NCBI RefSeq assembly: GCF_030848565.1
Contig: NZ_JAVDDV010000009.1
Span: forward strand, 80,871-144,870
Source: Natronolimnohabitans sp. A-GB9
Lineage (GTDB): Archaea > Halobacteriota > Halobacteria > Halobacteriales > Natrialbaceae
Direction: 5' to 3'
DNA: 64,000 nt
The position numbers and the translations under genes are program-made. The notes below the pieces were generated by a model. The model was given only the letters and a program-made list of their open reading frames with translations, was not told where the DNA came from and made no database searches. Position 1 is the first letter of the stretch, and each line of letters opens with the position of its first letter. Below, one piece after another: positions 43,076-51,820 of this stretch.

Positions 43076-44473
43076 ATGACTACGACACTCAGCGACACCG
43101 AGAACCGAGCGGACGACCGAGCCAGCGGACACGCGGTCCACTCGAGCGACGAGGGATCGGCCAGCGAACACGTCGACGATGCGTCGGCCCGAGAGGCGAC
43201 GATCTGTGTCGTCGGCCTCGGCTACGTCGGCCTCCCGCTTGCGGTCGGCTTCGCCCAGTCGAACTATCGCGTCGTTGGGTACGACGTCGACGAGTCGACG
43301 GTCGAACGGCTCCAGTCGGGCGTCGATACGACCGGTGATCTCTCGGACGACGTGATCCAGGCCGGTGACGTCTCCTATACGACCGACGCGACACGCATCG
43401 GCGACGCGGACTACGTCGTCATCGCCGTCCCGACGCCGATCGACGAGGACGATCGGCCGGATCTCAGTTACGTCAAGAGCGCTGCGACGACCGTCGGTGC
43501 GGAGATGAACCCCGGCACGACGGTTGTCCTCGAGTCGACGGTCTACCCGGGGACGACCCGCGAGGTTCTCGTTCCAGCCCTCGAGTCGGCGTCGGAGATG
43601 ACCGCAGGGGAGGATTTCTTCGTCGGCTACTCTCCGGAACGAGCGACGCCCGGCGACGAGGAACACGGGCTCGCCGACGTCGTCAAGGTCGTCGGCGCAC
43701 AGAACGAGAAAGTCCTCGACGACGTGGCGACGCTCTACGAATCGGTCGTCGATGCGGGCGTCCACCGCGCGCCCTCGATCGAGGTCGCCGAGGCCAGCAA
43801 GGTCGTCGAGAACACCCAGCGGGACCTCAACATCGCGTTCGTCAACGAACTCTCGATGGCGCTCGAACGGATGGATATCGACGCCAAGGCGGTTCTCGAG
43901 GCCGCGGGGACGAAGTGGAACTTCCACGACTACCGGCCGGGACTGGTCGGCGGCCACTGCATTCCCGTCGATCCGTACTTCCTCGCCTACCGATCGTCTC
44001 AGGCGGGATACGAACCGGAACTCGTGTGCGCGAGTCGGGAGGTCAACGAGTCGGTACCCAACCACGTCGCCGAACTGACGATGAAAGCGCTCAACGAGTG
44101 TCACAAGACACTCCGCGAGAGCCGCGTGCTCGTTCTGGGGTTGTCGTACAAACCGGGCGTCGGAGACATTCGGAGCTCGAAGGTCGCGGACGTCGTCGAT
44201 CGGCTCGAGGAGTACGACATCGACGTCGCCGGCTTCGATCCGTTCGCGGACGACGAGACGGTCCGAGACGCGTTCGGAATCGAGGTCCAGGAGACGCTCT
44301 CGTTCGAGGGATTCGACGCCGTCGTGCTCGCGACGCCGCATGCGGAGTTCGAACGACTCGACCTCGAGGCCGTGGCGGCCGAACTCGACTCTCACCCGGC
44401 GTTGATCGACGTGAACGGATCGTTCGACGACGATACGGCCCGTGAGGCGGGGTTCGTCTACCGACGATTATGA
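43076..44473 (+). CDS. Nucleotide-sugar dehydrogenase (UDP-ManNAc/GalNAc type)
   Basis: NAD-dependent two-step oxidation of a UDP-hexose or UDP-N-acetylhexosamine to the uronic acid, a precursor of acidic surface glycans; cytoplasmic, 465 aa. Rossmann motif VVGLGYVGLPLAVGF (45-59), central ESTVYPGTT, the catalytic Cys295 in GLVGGHCIPVDPYFL, and a C-terminal Rossmann lobe (LGLSYKPGVGDIRSSK). The GGHCIPVDP variant is that of the UDP-N-acetylmannosamine/galactosamine dehydrogenases rather than of UDP-glucose dehydrogenase. The start at 43076 (MTTTLSDTEN) was preferred because the upstream 47 codons are basic. It overlaps the next gene by 4 nt and leads a four-gene operon. Confidence 0.9.
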   Translation: MTTTLSDTENRADDRASGHAVHSSDEGSASEHVDDASAREATICVVGLGYVGLPLAVGFAQSNYRVVGYDVDESTVERLQSGVDTTGDLSDDVIQAGDVSYTTDATRIGDADYVVIAVPTPIDEDDRPDLSYVKSAATTVGAEMNPGTTVVLESTVYPGTTREVLVPALESASEMTAGEDFFVGYSPERATPGDEEHGLADVVKVVGAQNEKVLDDVATLYESVVDAGVHRAPSIEVAEASKVVENTQRDLNIAFVNELSMALERMDIDAKAVLEAAGTKWNFHDYRPGLVGGHCIPVDPYFLAYRSSQAGYEPELVCASREVNESVPNHVAELTMKALNECHKTLRESRVLVLGLSYKPGVGDIRSSKVADVVDRLEEYDIDVAGFDPFADDETVRDAFGIEVQETLSFEGFDAVVLATPHAEFERLDLEAVAAELDSHPALIDVNGSFDDDTAREAGFVYRRL

Positions 44474-45579
44474 CGGCCCACTCGCGCTGCCGGCCACTCG
44501 AGGAAGGGACGTTGCGGGTCATCGTGACGATTCAACACCCCGGACACGTCCACTTCTTTCGACACCCGATCCGGGAACTACAGGCCCGTGGCCACGAGGT
44601 CTACGTCTTCGCGCGCGAAAACGACGTCGCGATCGACCTCCTCGAGGCCTACGGGATCGATCACGAGGTGCTCGCCGGCGCGTCCGACTCGCTGGTTTCG
44701 CTGGCCGCCGTTCAGGCGACCTGGGAGACGAAGCTCCTGCGCCGAGCACGTCGGATCGAGCCGGACGTCATTACCGCTATCGGCGGCGTCGCCGCCGCAC
44801 ACGTCGGCTCGGTGTTGCGAACGACGAGTCTCGTCTTCTACGACACCGAGCACGCGACGCTGATCAAGAAACTCGCCTACCCGTTTGCCGACGTCGTCTG
44901 TACGCCGTCGTGTTACCGCGGGGACGTTGGTCCAAAGCAGGTGTCGTATCCGGGCTATCACGAACTCGCGTACCTCCATCCCGACCGGTTCGCTCCGGAT
45001 CCGACCGTTCTCGAGTCACTCGGGTTGGCACCCGACGACCGCTTTGCCGTGGTTCGACTCAGTAGCTGGGAAGCGTCCCACGACGTCGGTCACGGCGGCT
45101 TCGACGACCCCCGCGAGATCGTCGATCGACTCGAGGACACGGGCATGACGGTGTTGCTCTCGGCGGAGGGTGAGCCACCGGCCGACCTCGAGGCCTACCA
45201 GTTCGAGACCGAGCCCGAGCGACTCCACGATCTGCTCGCCTACGCGGACGTCGTGTTGAGCGAGGGTGCGACGACCGCGGCGGAAGCCGCCGTCCTCGGC
45301 ACGCCGGCGGTCTACGTCAATCCGCTCTCGCTGGGCTATACCTCCGAACTCGAGTCGGAGTACGGGCTTCTGTTCGAGTACACTGGTGAGATGCGACACG
45401 TCCGCGGGTTAGAACGGACGGCTTCGATCCTCGAGGAGCCACCCGAAGCGTGGGCGCGACGTCGCCAGCAGCTGCTCGACGAGCGGATCGACGTGACCGC
45501 GTTCGTCGTCGATCGGATCGAGACGCTCGCGCGGACGTCCGCGTCGAACCAGTCGACGGCTGCAGTCAACCCGAGCTAA
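44470..45579 (+). CDS. DUF354 glycosyltransferase-like protein
   Basis: A 369-aa protein of the GT-B-like DUF354 family. It starts IVTIQHPGHVHFFRHPIRELQARGHEV and has the typical DVITAIGGVAAAHVGSVLRTTSLVFYDTEHA. The C-terminal lobe carries LSEGATTAAEAAVLGTPAVYVN, which resembles the nucleotide-binding site of UDP-GlcNAc 2-epimerase/MurG-like enzymes. The reaction is not established. An epimerase or glycosyltransferase role beside the dehydrogenase is likely. The start overlaps the dehydrogenase stop as ATGA, and the GT4 gene begins 2 nt after its stop. Confidence 0.85.
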   Translation: MTAHSRCRPLEEGTLRVIVTIQHPGHVHFFRHPIRELQARGHEVYVFARENDVAIDLLEAYGIDHEVLAGASDSLVSLAAVQATWETKLLRRARRIEPDVITAIGGVAAAHVGSVLRTTSLVFYDTEHATLIKKLAYPFADVVCTPSCYRGDVGPKQVSYPGYHELAYLHPDRFAPDPTVLESLGLAPDDRFAVVRLSSWEASHDVGHGGFDDPREIVDRLEDTGMTVLLSAEGEPPADLEAYQFETEPERLHDLLAYADVVLSEGATTAAEAAVLGTPAVYVNPLSLGYTSELESEYGLLFEYTGEMRHVRGLERTASILEEPPEAWARRRQQLLDERIDVTAFVVDRIETLARTSASNQSTAAVNPS

Positions 45580-45581
45580 GC

Positions 45582-46541
45582 ATGAAGGTTCTCCAGTTGG
45601 TCACCTCGCCGCGGCCGTTTTTCGATCAGCAAGTGTCGGCCCTCGAAGCACGCGGCATCGACTGTACGGTTCGTGCCGTCCCCGGCGCACACAGCGATGG
45701 CGGCCGATCACCGGTCGACTACGCCCGGTTCTATCCGGCTATCCTCTCGGAGATCCGGTCGACGGAGTACGACGTTGTTCACGCGAACTTCGGCCTCACT
45801 GCGCCGTTTGCGTTCGCTCAGCCGACCCGACCGATCGTGGTGACCCTGTGGGGAACGGATCTGATGAGCGATCGATCGTGGCTCCGACGGATCAGCCGAT
45901 ACGCTGTCCGAAGGGCCGACGCTGCGATCGTTCCGAGCCAGCCAATGTCGGAACTGCTCGAGACCGATCACCAGCGGATCCCGTTTGGCGTCGACACCGA
46001 CCTGTTCAGACCGATTCCACAGTCGACGGCCCGCGAACGTGTCGGCTGGGAAACCGACCGTCCCGTCGCGTTGTTTCCGTACGACACCGACCGATCGGTC
46101 AAGGACTTCCCGCGGGCACGTCGGCTTGTCGAACGAGTCGACGCCGACCTCGAGTTGCGACCGATCTCCGGCGTTTCCCACGCCGAGATTCCCTATTACA
46201 TGAACGCAAGCGACGTTCTCCTCGTTACGTCGACCCGCGAGAGCGGTCCGATGGTGGTCAAAGAAGCCGCTGCGTGTAATCTGCCGGTCGTCTCGACCGA
46301 CGTCGGATTCGTCCGCGAGACGCTTTCGGGCGTGGCCGGCTGCGTCGTCAGCGACGACGACAGCGAACTGGCTGCCGGCCTCGAGCGAATCGCGGTCGAA
46401 CGCGGTCGAAGCGACGGGCGCGAGGTGATCGACGGACTGAGCCTCGACGCACTGGGGGAGCGCCTCCACGACGTGTATCGAGGCGTCATCGACCGGTCCG
46501 ACCACTCGAGTCGACCGACGGAGGTGAGCCATGGGACGTAA
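45582..46541 (+). CDS. Family 4 glycosyltransferase
   Basis: A 319-aa GT-B retaining glycosyltransferase. It opens MKVLQLVTSPRPFFDQQVSAL, has VVHANFGLTAPFAF and VTLWGTDLM in the acceptor lobe, and the donor-binding signature TSTRESGPMVVKEAAACNLPVVSTDVG (EGxPxxxxEA type) in the C-terminal lobe. ATG at 45582 follows the DUF354 stop by 2 nt, and the gene overlaps the downstream membrane-protein gene by 11 nt, so all four are co-translated. Sugar specificity is unknown. Confidence 0.88.
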   Translation: MKVLQLVTSPRPFFDQQVSALEARGIDCTVRAVPGAHSDGGRSPVDYARFYPAILSEIRSTEYDVVHANFGLTAPFAFAQPTRPIVVTLWGTDLMSDRSWLRRISRYAVRRADAAIVPSQPMSELLETDHQRIPFGVDTDLFRPIPQSTARERVGWETDRPVALFPYDTDRSVKDFPRARRLVERVDADLELRPISGVSHAEIPYYMNASDVLLVTSTRESGPMVVKEAAACNLPVVSTDVGFVRETLSGVAGCVVSDDDSELAAGLERIAVERGRSDGREVIDGLSLDALGERLHDVYRGVIDRSDHSSRPTEVSHGT

Positions 46542-48531
46542 CCCGATGCAGCGGCTCTCCGAGATGCGGCCGCTTCGACTCGATACCGTCGCGGCGATCA
46601 CCGGACTCCTAATCGCGCTTGGGTTGTTCCCGCTGCGATTTTTCGCGTCACAGATCTATCTCAACACCGTCCCGGTGGTGCTCGGAATCGCCTGTACGCT
46701 GTATCTCGTCGGGCTCTACCAACAACAGCGAACGGAGGGCCACGAGCGTCCGACGCTTCCGTCGCAGGTGACGATGGCGCTTCCGAGTCTCGTCCTCGTC
46801 GGCCTCGCGGCACTGATCGTGTTGACGGTCCTCGAGGGCGCGCGGACGATCCGCTTTTTCGCCCTGGCGAGCGTCGTCGGGACGCTCGTGATCGGACAGA
46901 TCGCGTTCGCGAGCGACGACGATTTCAACACCCGGCTGTTGTTGCTCCAGATCGTCCTCTTCGCGCTGGTCTTTCGCTTTACTGCGCTGTACGCGACGCC
47001 CGGCTACGTCGGGATCGACGTCTGGACACACATGGAGCTGACAGACCAGATCGTCACGGAGGGGTCCGTCGGTGCGATCTCTCACGACAAACACTACGCC
47101 TCGCCGTTCTATCACCTTCTTGTCACCGCCTCGTCGCTGCTGTTCGACGTCTCGTTGCGGACCGCCCTCTACTTCTCGCTTGGCCTCGCGATGCCGATCT
47201 CGGTCCTGCTCGTTTACGCCGCGGCGAACCTGCTGGTCTCACAGCGGTGGGCGACGCTCGCGACGGCCCTGTTCGCCCTCGCGAGCCACGTCTCGATGTG
47301 GGGGCTGCATCTCATCCCGACGAGTATGGGACTGGTCTTCTTCCTCGCGTTGCTGTACGCGTTGCTCCGTGTGATGCGTACCGAGTATACGGTCCGGGAC
47401 TTCTCGCTGTTGCTCCTGACGAGTGTCGCCGTGATCCTCACCCACCAGGTGTCGACGTTCATCATGCTCGTCCTGTTGATCGCGGCGTTCGTCGCCCAGT
47501 TGGTCTTCGAGATCGGGCCACTCGGGCTCACACGACTCGATACGAGCGTGTTCCGGACCAAGAAGCCAGTCAACCTCGTCGGTCTCGTCGTCTTCAACTT
47601 CGGACTGACGATCTTCGTCTGGTCGCTGACTCCCTACCGCGAGCAGTCGTTCCTGGCTACCGTCCTGAGCTTCTTCAGACAGACGGTCGAGGAGAGCGCT
47701 GGCTTCCTCAACATCGCAAGCGGCTCGACAGGCGACGATGCCGAGAGCGAAGCCGCCGAGGCGGCGACGACGCTGCTCGACCAGATCGTCCCCTACGTCG
47801 ATACCCTCGGCTTCCTCTTCCTGCTCGGGGCGACGTTCGTCGGCTGTCTGTACATCGTCCACCGACGCCGGGCCGAGCAGTCGGTGTTCACGCTGTTGCT
47901 CGCGTCGGCGTTTATGCTTGTGTTCGTCCTCGGGTTCCCGATGTTCGGGATTCACACGTTCATCCCGACCCGTTGGTTCGCGTTTCTCTACGCGCCGATG
48001 GCGATCCTGGCCGCGATTGGGCTCCGGACTATCGATCGCGACCTCGCGTCGACGATCGCCGTTTCGGTCCTCCTGTTGTTCGCACTCGTCTATCCAGGAG
48101 CGATGATTATGGCGACCGAGAGCAACATCGACAATCCGGTCTTCGACGACCATCACGAACGGCTCGCGTACGACGAATCGGAACTCGCTGCAGTCGAGTC
48201 GATCGCCGAGATGACCGGCTCACCCGATGGCAGTGAAATCCGGCCGGATCAGCGGCTCTATACCGACCATCCCTATCAGACGCTGATAACCAGGACCGGT
48301 GCGTATCCGTCGACGACGGCTGCGACGGTTCCCGACGGTGGGAGCGCCGACCACGAGTACACGGTCTATCGATCGTCGGCGTCGACCGAAGCGGTCTACT
48401 TCCAGAACGCCGACGGAGAGGGTCGGATCGAGCAGGTCTCGAAAGACCGGCTCTGTGGACCCGATCAGGCCACGGTCTACACGAACGGCGACGTGACGAT
48501 GTGTACGCCCTCGCCAGCGACCGGCCAGTAG
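46531..48531 (+). CDS. Large multi-spanning membrane protein of a glycan operon (GT-C-like)
   Basis: A 666-aa integral membrane protein with about 12-14 helices, a short luminal-type loop after TM4 carrying VGIDVWTHMELTDQI, and a C-terminal 130-residue soluble domain (TESNIDNPVFDDHHERLAYDESELAAVES). The loop acidic motif and the helix count resemble GT-C transferases that use lipid-linked sugars on the outer face, but no family is certain. As last gene of the operon it may extend or polymerise the glycan outside the cell. Its start overlaps the GT4 gene by 11 nt. Confidence 0.75.
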   Translation: MGRNPMQRLSEMRPLRLDTVAAITGLLIALGLFPLRFFASQIYLNTVPVVLGIACTLYLVGLYQQQRTEGHERPTLPSQVTMALPSLVLVGLAALIVLTVLEGARTIRFFALASVVGTLVIGQIAFASDDDFNTRLLLLQIVLFALVFRFTALYATPGYVGIDVWTHMELTDQIVTEGSVGAISHDKHYASPFYHLLVTASSLLFDVSLRTALYFSLGLAMPISVLLVYAAANLLVSQRWATLATALFALASHVSMWGLHLIPTSMGLVFFLALLYALLRVMRTEYTVRDFSLLLLTSVAVILTHQVSTFIMLVLLIAAFVAQLVFEIGPLGLTRLDTSVFRTKKPVNLVGLVVFNFGLTIFVWSLTPYREQSFLATVLSFFRQTVEESAGFLNIASGSTGDDAESEAAEAATTLLDQIVPYVDTLGFLFLLGATFVGCLYIVHRRRAEQSVFTLLLASAFMLVFVLGFPMFGIHTFIPTRWFAFLYAPMAILAAIGLRTIDRDLASTIAVSVLLLFALVYPGAMIMATESNIDNPVFDDHHERLAYDESELAAVESIAEMTGSPDGSEIRPDQRLYTDHPYQTLITRTGAYPSTTAATVPDGGSADHEYTVYRSSASTEAVYFQNADGEGRIEQVSKDRLCGPDQATVYTNGDVTMCTPSPATGQ

Positions 48532-48566
48532 ATAGCTCGCTGTCGTCCCCCAGAACTCGCTTCTTT

Positions 48567-48649
48567 CATACGGTTTACTGTACGTCATTACCGGCGTAAC
48601 CGCCGCCCAGGTCGCGGTTACACCGGTACATCGGTACAGCAATCCGTAT
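48567..48649 (+). repeat. PE-A palindromic element, diverged copy
   Basis: CATACGGTTTACTGTACGTC on the left, GGTACAGCAATCCGTAT on the right. The stem is replaced by GGCGTAACCGCC and CGCGGTTACACC, which still pair (GTAACCGC with GCGGTTAC). The arm sequence changed but pairing is kept. Confidence 0.75.
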
Positions 48650-48754
48650 CACTCCATTTCGCGTCTCGAACGTCAGATCCGTGTGTTCGATCAATTCGGC
48701 TACAGTCGCTCTCGAGGCAACGACCTTGGGAACGTTGCCGTCTGCCGGTAGACT

Positions 48755-48916
48755 GAGACGGACTGCTGTACCGAGTTCCCGCCGACCGCTACCGTTCTGG
48801 CGATCAGCGGCTAGTACCGTTCCACCCGTCGACTGCTGGGTCGAATCCTGCGGTGTCGTCCGATTCGACCCATCAGTGCAGGCGTGGACCGTCACTAGTG
48901 ACGACAGGAGCCGTAT
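48755..48916 (+). repeat. PE-A palindromic element interrupted by PE-C
   Basis: Left part TGAGACGGACTGCTGTACCG up to GGCGATCAGCGG (48810), right part GTGACGACAGGAGCCGTAT from 48898. The 88 bp between are a PE-C copy. Removal restores an ordinary PE-A of about 75-80 bp. Confidence 0.82.
48811..48898 (+). repeat. PE-C palindromic element inserted into PE-A
   Basis: CTAGTACCGTTCCACCCGTC at the left and GTGGACCGTCACTAG at the right, giving CTAG at both borders. Inner arms CTGCTGGGTCGAAT and ATTCGACCCATCAG. The 16-bp core is CCTGCGGTGTCGTCCG (48847-48862). Confidence 0.85.
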
Positions 48917-49220
48917 GAAGGCGCGTGTACGGTCGTACACCGTCGACAGAACGGTTGATACATTCACGGCGGCGTCTTCGGCCGCTGAGACGTCGACCGA
49001 TCTCGAGTGCGTAACTCGAGTCGTGATCCGCGAATTGCGACGGACGGTGAATACATCGAATCGGCAGCGAACGGGCACTCGATCGTCTTTACACGACGAG
49101 ACGGGCCCGATACCGCCACCGGAAGTCAGTGCTGGCACAACAGACCCGTCTATGGTCGCACCGGTAGGACATCGTACGAGAGAACGGAACATCGACGGTA
49201 TCGAACCAAGACGACGGCCG

Positions 49221-50213
49221 TCACTCGACTTCGATCGGGAGATGGATCGTCCGGTAGGCGTTCTCGGAGGTAGGCTCGGAAGGTGGCTCACCCTCGTACA
49301 GAAGCAGCGTCATCCGGAGGTCGTCGCCCTGCATCGTTGGCGTGACCTCGAGAGACTGTGTCTGGGTCTCGCCGTCGGCGACTGTCGCGGCCGTCCGGTC
49401 GAGTTCCTCGCGTTCGGTGACGGTCGCGTTGTCCCCGTCACCGTCGCTTACCCGCTCGAGTACGGCGACGGTCGTGTACTCGCGGTCCTCGTGTTCGTTG
49501 TTGGTGATCGTCGCCTCCAACGCCGCGGTTTCACCGGCGGTGTAGTTCGACTCGTACATCGTCTCGGTGTCGGCGGTGACGTTCTCCGTTTCGACCGAAA
49601 ACTCGGTGAACCCGTCGTGTTGTGGTGGGTTGGCGATGGCGAACCCACCGCTTGCAAGCAACACGACCAGACCGATGACGATCGCGACGTTGTACGGCCG
49701 CGACTCGATGCGGTCGTAGACGTTCGGTCCACGTCGCGTAAAGAACAGCGACTTCACCGACAGCCCCGGCGTGAACCGTCGCTCCGGCCGACACCGGTAT
49801 CGAGCCACGATCGCGAGAAGCGAGAGCGAGACGGTAAGCAACGCAATCCCGGAAAGCACTGTTTCCAGGGTGATACCCCCAGGGGTCGCGGACGCGAAAA
49901 GGGTAATCGCGGGGACGAGGGAAATACTAAAGACGACTGACAGGACGAACCGCTCGAGCGGCTCGAGACCACCGGTCACCAGACGGGGTGTTTCGAGCCC
50001 AGTCGTCGCCGTATCGAACGACTGGTACTCGTCGTTCGGTTCGGACGGAAACAGGACCGAGACCAGCGCATACCCGGGAAGAAAGACGACGAGCGGGATC
50101 GCTATCGCGACGCGAACGACGCCATCGATACCGGAGAACACACCGAACGTGAGGGCGCCAGTGAACGCGATGACTGCTGCCAGATCGAAAAACCACCACT
50201 GGGTGTCGCTCAT
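49221..50213 (-). CDS. DUF1616 membrane protein
   Basis: A 330-aa protein: four to five helices in the first 180 residues (FFDLAAVIAFTGALTFGV, FLPGYALVSVLFP, FVLSVVFSISLVPAITLFA, TVLSGIALLTVSLSLLAIVA), a fifth near 200 (VAIVIGLVVLLASGGFAIA), then a C-terminal extracytoplasmic beta-type domain of about 110 residues (ETENVTADTETMYESNYTAGETAALE). This is the DUF1616 architecture found in haloarchaeal glycan clusters. The function is not established. Start ATG 50213 (MSDTQWW) was chosen because the TATA of the shared motif lies 30 nt upstream. No neighbour overlaps it. Confidence 0.8.
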   Translation of the reverse strand: MSDTQWWFFDLAAVIAFTGALTFGVFSGIDGVVRVAIAIPLVVFLPGYALVSVLFPSEPNDEYQSFDTATTGLETPRLVTGGLEPLERFVLSVVFSISLVPAITLFASATPGGITLETVLSGIALLTVSLSLLAIVARYRCRPERRFTPGLSVKSLFFTRRGPNVYDRIESRPYNVAIVIGLVVLLASGGFAIANPPQHDGFTEFSVETENVTADTETMYESNYTAGETAALEATITNNEHEDREYTTVAVLERVSDGDGDNATVTEREELDRTAATVADGETQTQSLEVTPTMQGDDLRMTLLLYEGEPPSEPTSENAYRTIHLPIEVE

Positions 50214-50582
50214 TCTGGGGTAAACTGGGGTGGGAACGGGGTTTATTATCGTCCCGATAAGCCCGTTCGATCGGAGCAGTCCGACGCCCGTCAGACGCCG
50301 ATATATCACATTTTGGATACTGACTGCACTTAAGTCACTTCCGGTGGTTCTGAACGGTTCAAGTTGATCAACAGTCCCAAACTACAGTGCTAGAACGATT
50401 GCATAAATGATGGCACAGAGAGAGAAACAACTCGGCGTGAGAGTTGCGAATCTTGTGTATCAGATCTTCATGGACTGGAATAGGGCTGTTATAAAATGGA
50501 GGAAAATAATTCTCCAGATCATGAAATTGCCTGAAACGAGAAATCTTTATTACCCACTTCTGATTAGGGGTCAACTGGCGCG
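50214..50582. other. AT-rich divergent spacer between DUF1616 and winged-helix genes
   Basis: A 369-bp region, clearly AT-rich from about 50310 onward compared with the rest of the window. It holds the DUF1616 promoter (50243-50260, minus) and a TATA-like CTTTATTAC (about 50547-50555) roughly 30 nt before the ATG at 50583. A 68-codon minus frame (50368-50574) is non-acidic and rejected as a gene. No PE element. Confidence 0.5.
50243..50260 (-). promoter_or_regulatory. Shared glycan promoter motif, DUF1616 gene
   Basis: Minus strand: TTA, 8 nt (TCGGGACG), ATAATAA. TATA centre 33 nt from the ATG, predicting a very short leader. Confidence 0.6.
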
Positions 50583-51167
50583 ATGAACGCAGAACATATC
50601 AGTTCCGAAGAACAGGGTGAGCAGGAGATGACCGACGCAGATGGCAGTCCAGACGAGGGTGACTCGCTCTCGAAAGACGAAATCTTTCACCTGCTGCAAA
50701 ACGAGCGTCGTCGGCTGGTCCTCCGGTATCTTCGTGGCACCGACGAGCCCGTTCGCATGCGGGACGTCGCCGAGCAGGTCGCAGCGTGGGAACACGATAC
50801 CACCGTCGAGGAACTCACGTCGAAACAGCGCCAGCGCGTCTATATCCCGCTCTATCAATCGCATCTCTCCAAGCTCGACGAAGCGGGCCTCATCGAGTAC
50901 CAGAAAAACCGCGGGATCGTCGAACGGAAATCGCTCGCAGATCGGGTCGATCAGTATCTCCAGGACTCCCCCGACACGGACTCGACTGACGAGCGATCCG
51001 ACGAGAGCTGGGATGACTACTATATCGGATCGACTGTCGTCGGATTCGCCCTGTTGCTCGGCGCCGTACTCGAGCTACCGTTTACGTCGTTTCTCTCTGG
51101 AGTCACACTGAGCGCGCTGATTCTGCTCCTCTTTACGGTCTCGACGATCAGACGGATACTCGACTGA
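50583..51167 (+). CDS. Winged-helix protein with two C-terminal membrane helices (DUF7344-like)
   Basis: A 194-aa protein. An N-terminal winged helix (about 30-115) has the haloarchaeal pattern IFHLLQNERRRLVLRYLRG, VRMRDVAEQVAAWEHDTT and RQRVYIPLYQSHLSKLDEAGLIEYQ. An acidic linker and two membrane helices follow at about 148-168 and 171-190. Such proteins are presumed membrane-bound transcription regulators. It converges with a second protein of similar design (stops 29 bp apart). It sits between glycan genes, so it is a candidate for the shared promoter motif. The TATA of this gene itself is an ordinary one without the motif. Confidence 0.82.
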   Translation: MNAEHISSEEQGEQEMTDADGSPDEGDSLSKDEIFHLLQNERRRLVLRYLRGTDEPVRMRDVAEQVAAWEHDTTVEELTSKQRQRVYIPLYQSHLSKLDEAGLIEYQKNRGIVERKSLADRVDQYLQDSPDTDSTDERSDESWDDYYIGSTVVGFALLLGAVLELPFTSFLSGVTLSALILLLFTVSTIRRILD

Positions 51168-51196
51168 AACCGTCGCTAGCGCCGTCCTGGTTCGAA

Positions 51197-51679
51197 TCAA
51201 ACGAACAACGTGAAAACGAGAAATGCGAGTGCCAACGCGGATACGGAAACCGCTATGAGGAAGATAAGAAGGCCTCTCGAGGCTGACCTGCTCGAGGAGT
51301 GTCGACTGGCGGCGTCCGATCGGACTGTCCGCCGTTCGACGAGTCCCTGTTCCTCGTCGAACTCGATGTGTCCCGTCGCGTCGAGTTCCGGCAGCCGATG
51401 CTGGTGGAGCCGTTCGTGGACTGTTGCCCACGTCTCCACGGGCGGCCGGGCGGGATTGATCAGTTGGTCGGCGACTTCGTCGACAGTAGCGGGTGTTTCC
51501 ATCTCGTCGAGTATTGCTACCAGCTCGCTGTTCGACTCCGGGACGAATTCGGCTGCGCCGTCGCTCGAGAAGTCACTCGTCTCCGTGTGATAGATCGTCA
51601 CTCCTGACTCGGTATCGTCGGGGCTGTCGCCGGTAGAATCGGCCGACGTCGAGCACAACCAGAACGGCGTCAGACGCAT
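51197..51679 (-). CDS. Winged-helix protein with one C-terminal membrane helix
   Basis: A 160-aa protein. The middle region (about 50-115) is a winged helix resembling the DUF7344 type (ATVDEVADQLINPARPPVETWATVHERLHQHRLPELDATGHIEFDEEQG). A serine/arginine linker and one membrane helix at about 137-158 (LLIFLIAVSVSALALAFLVFTL) follow. Convergent with the preceding winged-helix gene. A TATA-like CTTATATACC on the minus strand (about 51699-51708) is 25 nt upstream of the start ATG at 51679, so leaderless expression is likely. Target genes are unknown. Confidence 0.75.
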   Translation of the reverse strand: MRLTPFWLCSTSADSTGDSPDDTESGVTIYHTETSDFSSDGAAEFVPESNSELVAILDEMETPATVDEVADQLINPARPPVETWATVHERLHQHRLPELDATGHIEFDEEQGLVERRTVRSDAASRHSSSRSASRGLLIFLIAVSVSALALAFLVFTLFV

Positions 51680-51820
51680 ATTTCGCGGTAGCCTCGCGTG
51701 GTATATAAGTATTGTTACGGTTTATTGGCTGTTGTCGATACGAGCCGCCATTAGCAGGGTACAAACCACAGTTCCACCTGATCAAAACGGGTGTCAACCG
51801 AAAGCAGTCCGGGAAATCGA

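Larger units (their letters stand above)
48532..49220. other. Gene-free stretch with two PE-A copies and a nested PE-C
   Basis: Contains PE-A at 48567-48649, and PE-A at 48755-48916 interrupted by PE-C (48811-48898). Long frames on both strands (48575-49291 minus, 48681-49940 plus) run through these repeats and are arginine/serine-rich, so they are rejected. It separates the glycan operon from the DUF1616 gene. Confidence 0.6.

Noticed and set aside
48575..49291. 238-codon minus frame (and 48681-49940 on plus)
   Set aside because: Both run through PE-A and PE-C copies and have no acidic bias. A short stretch near 48660-48750 looks protein-like but is too short to support a gene remnant.
50368..50574. 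68-codon minus frame in the AT-rich island
   Set aside because: Neutral to basic composition, occupies the promoter region of the gene at 50583, and no family is recognised.
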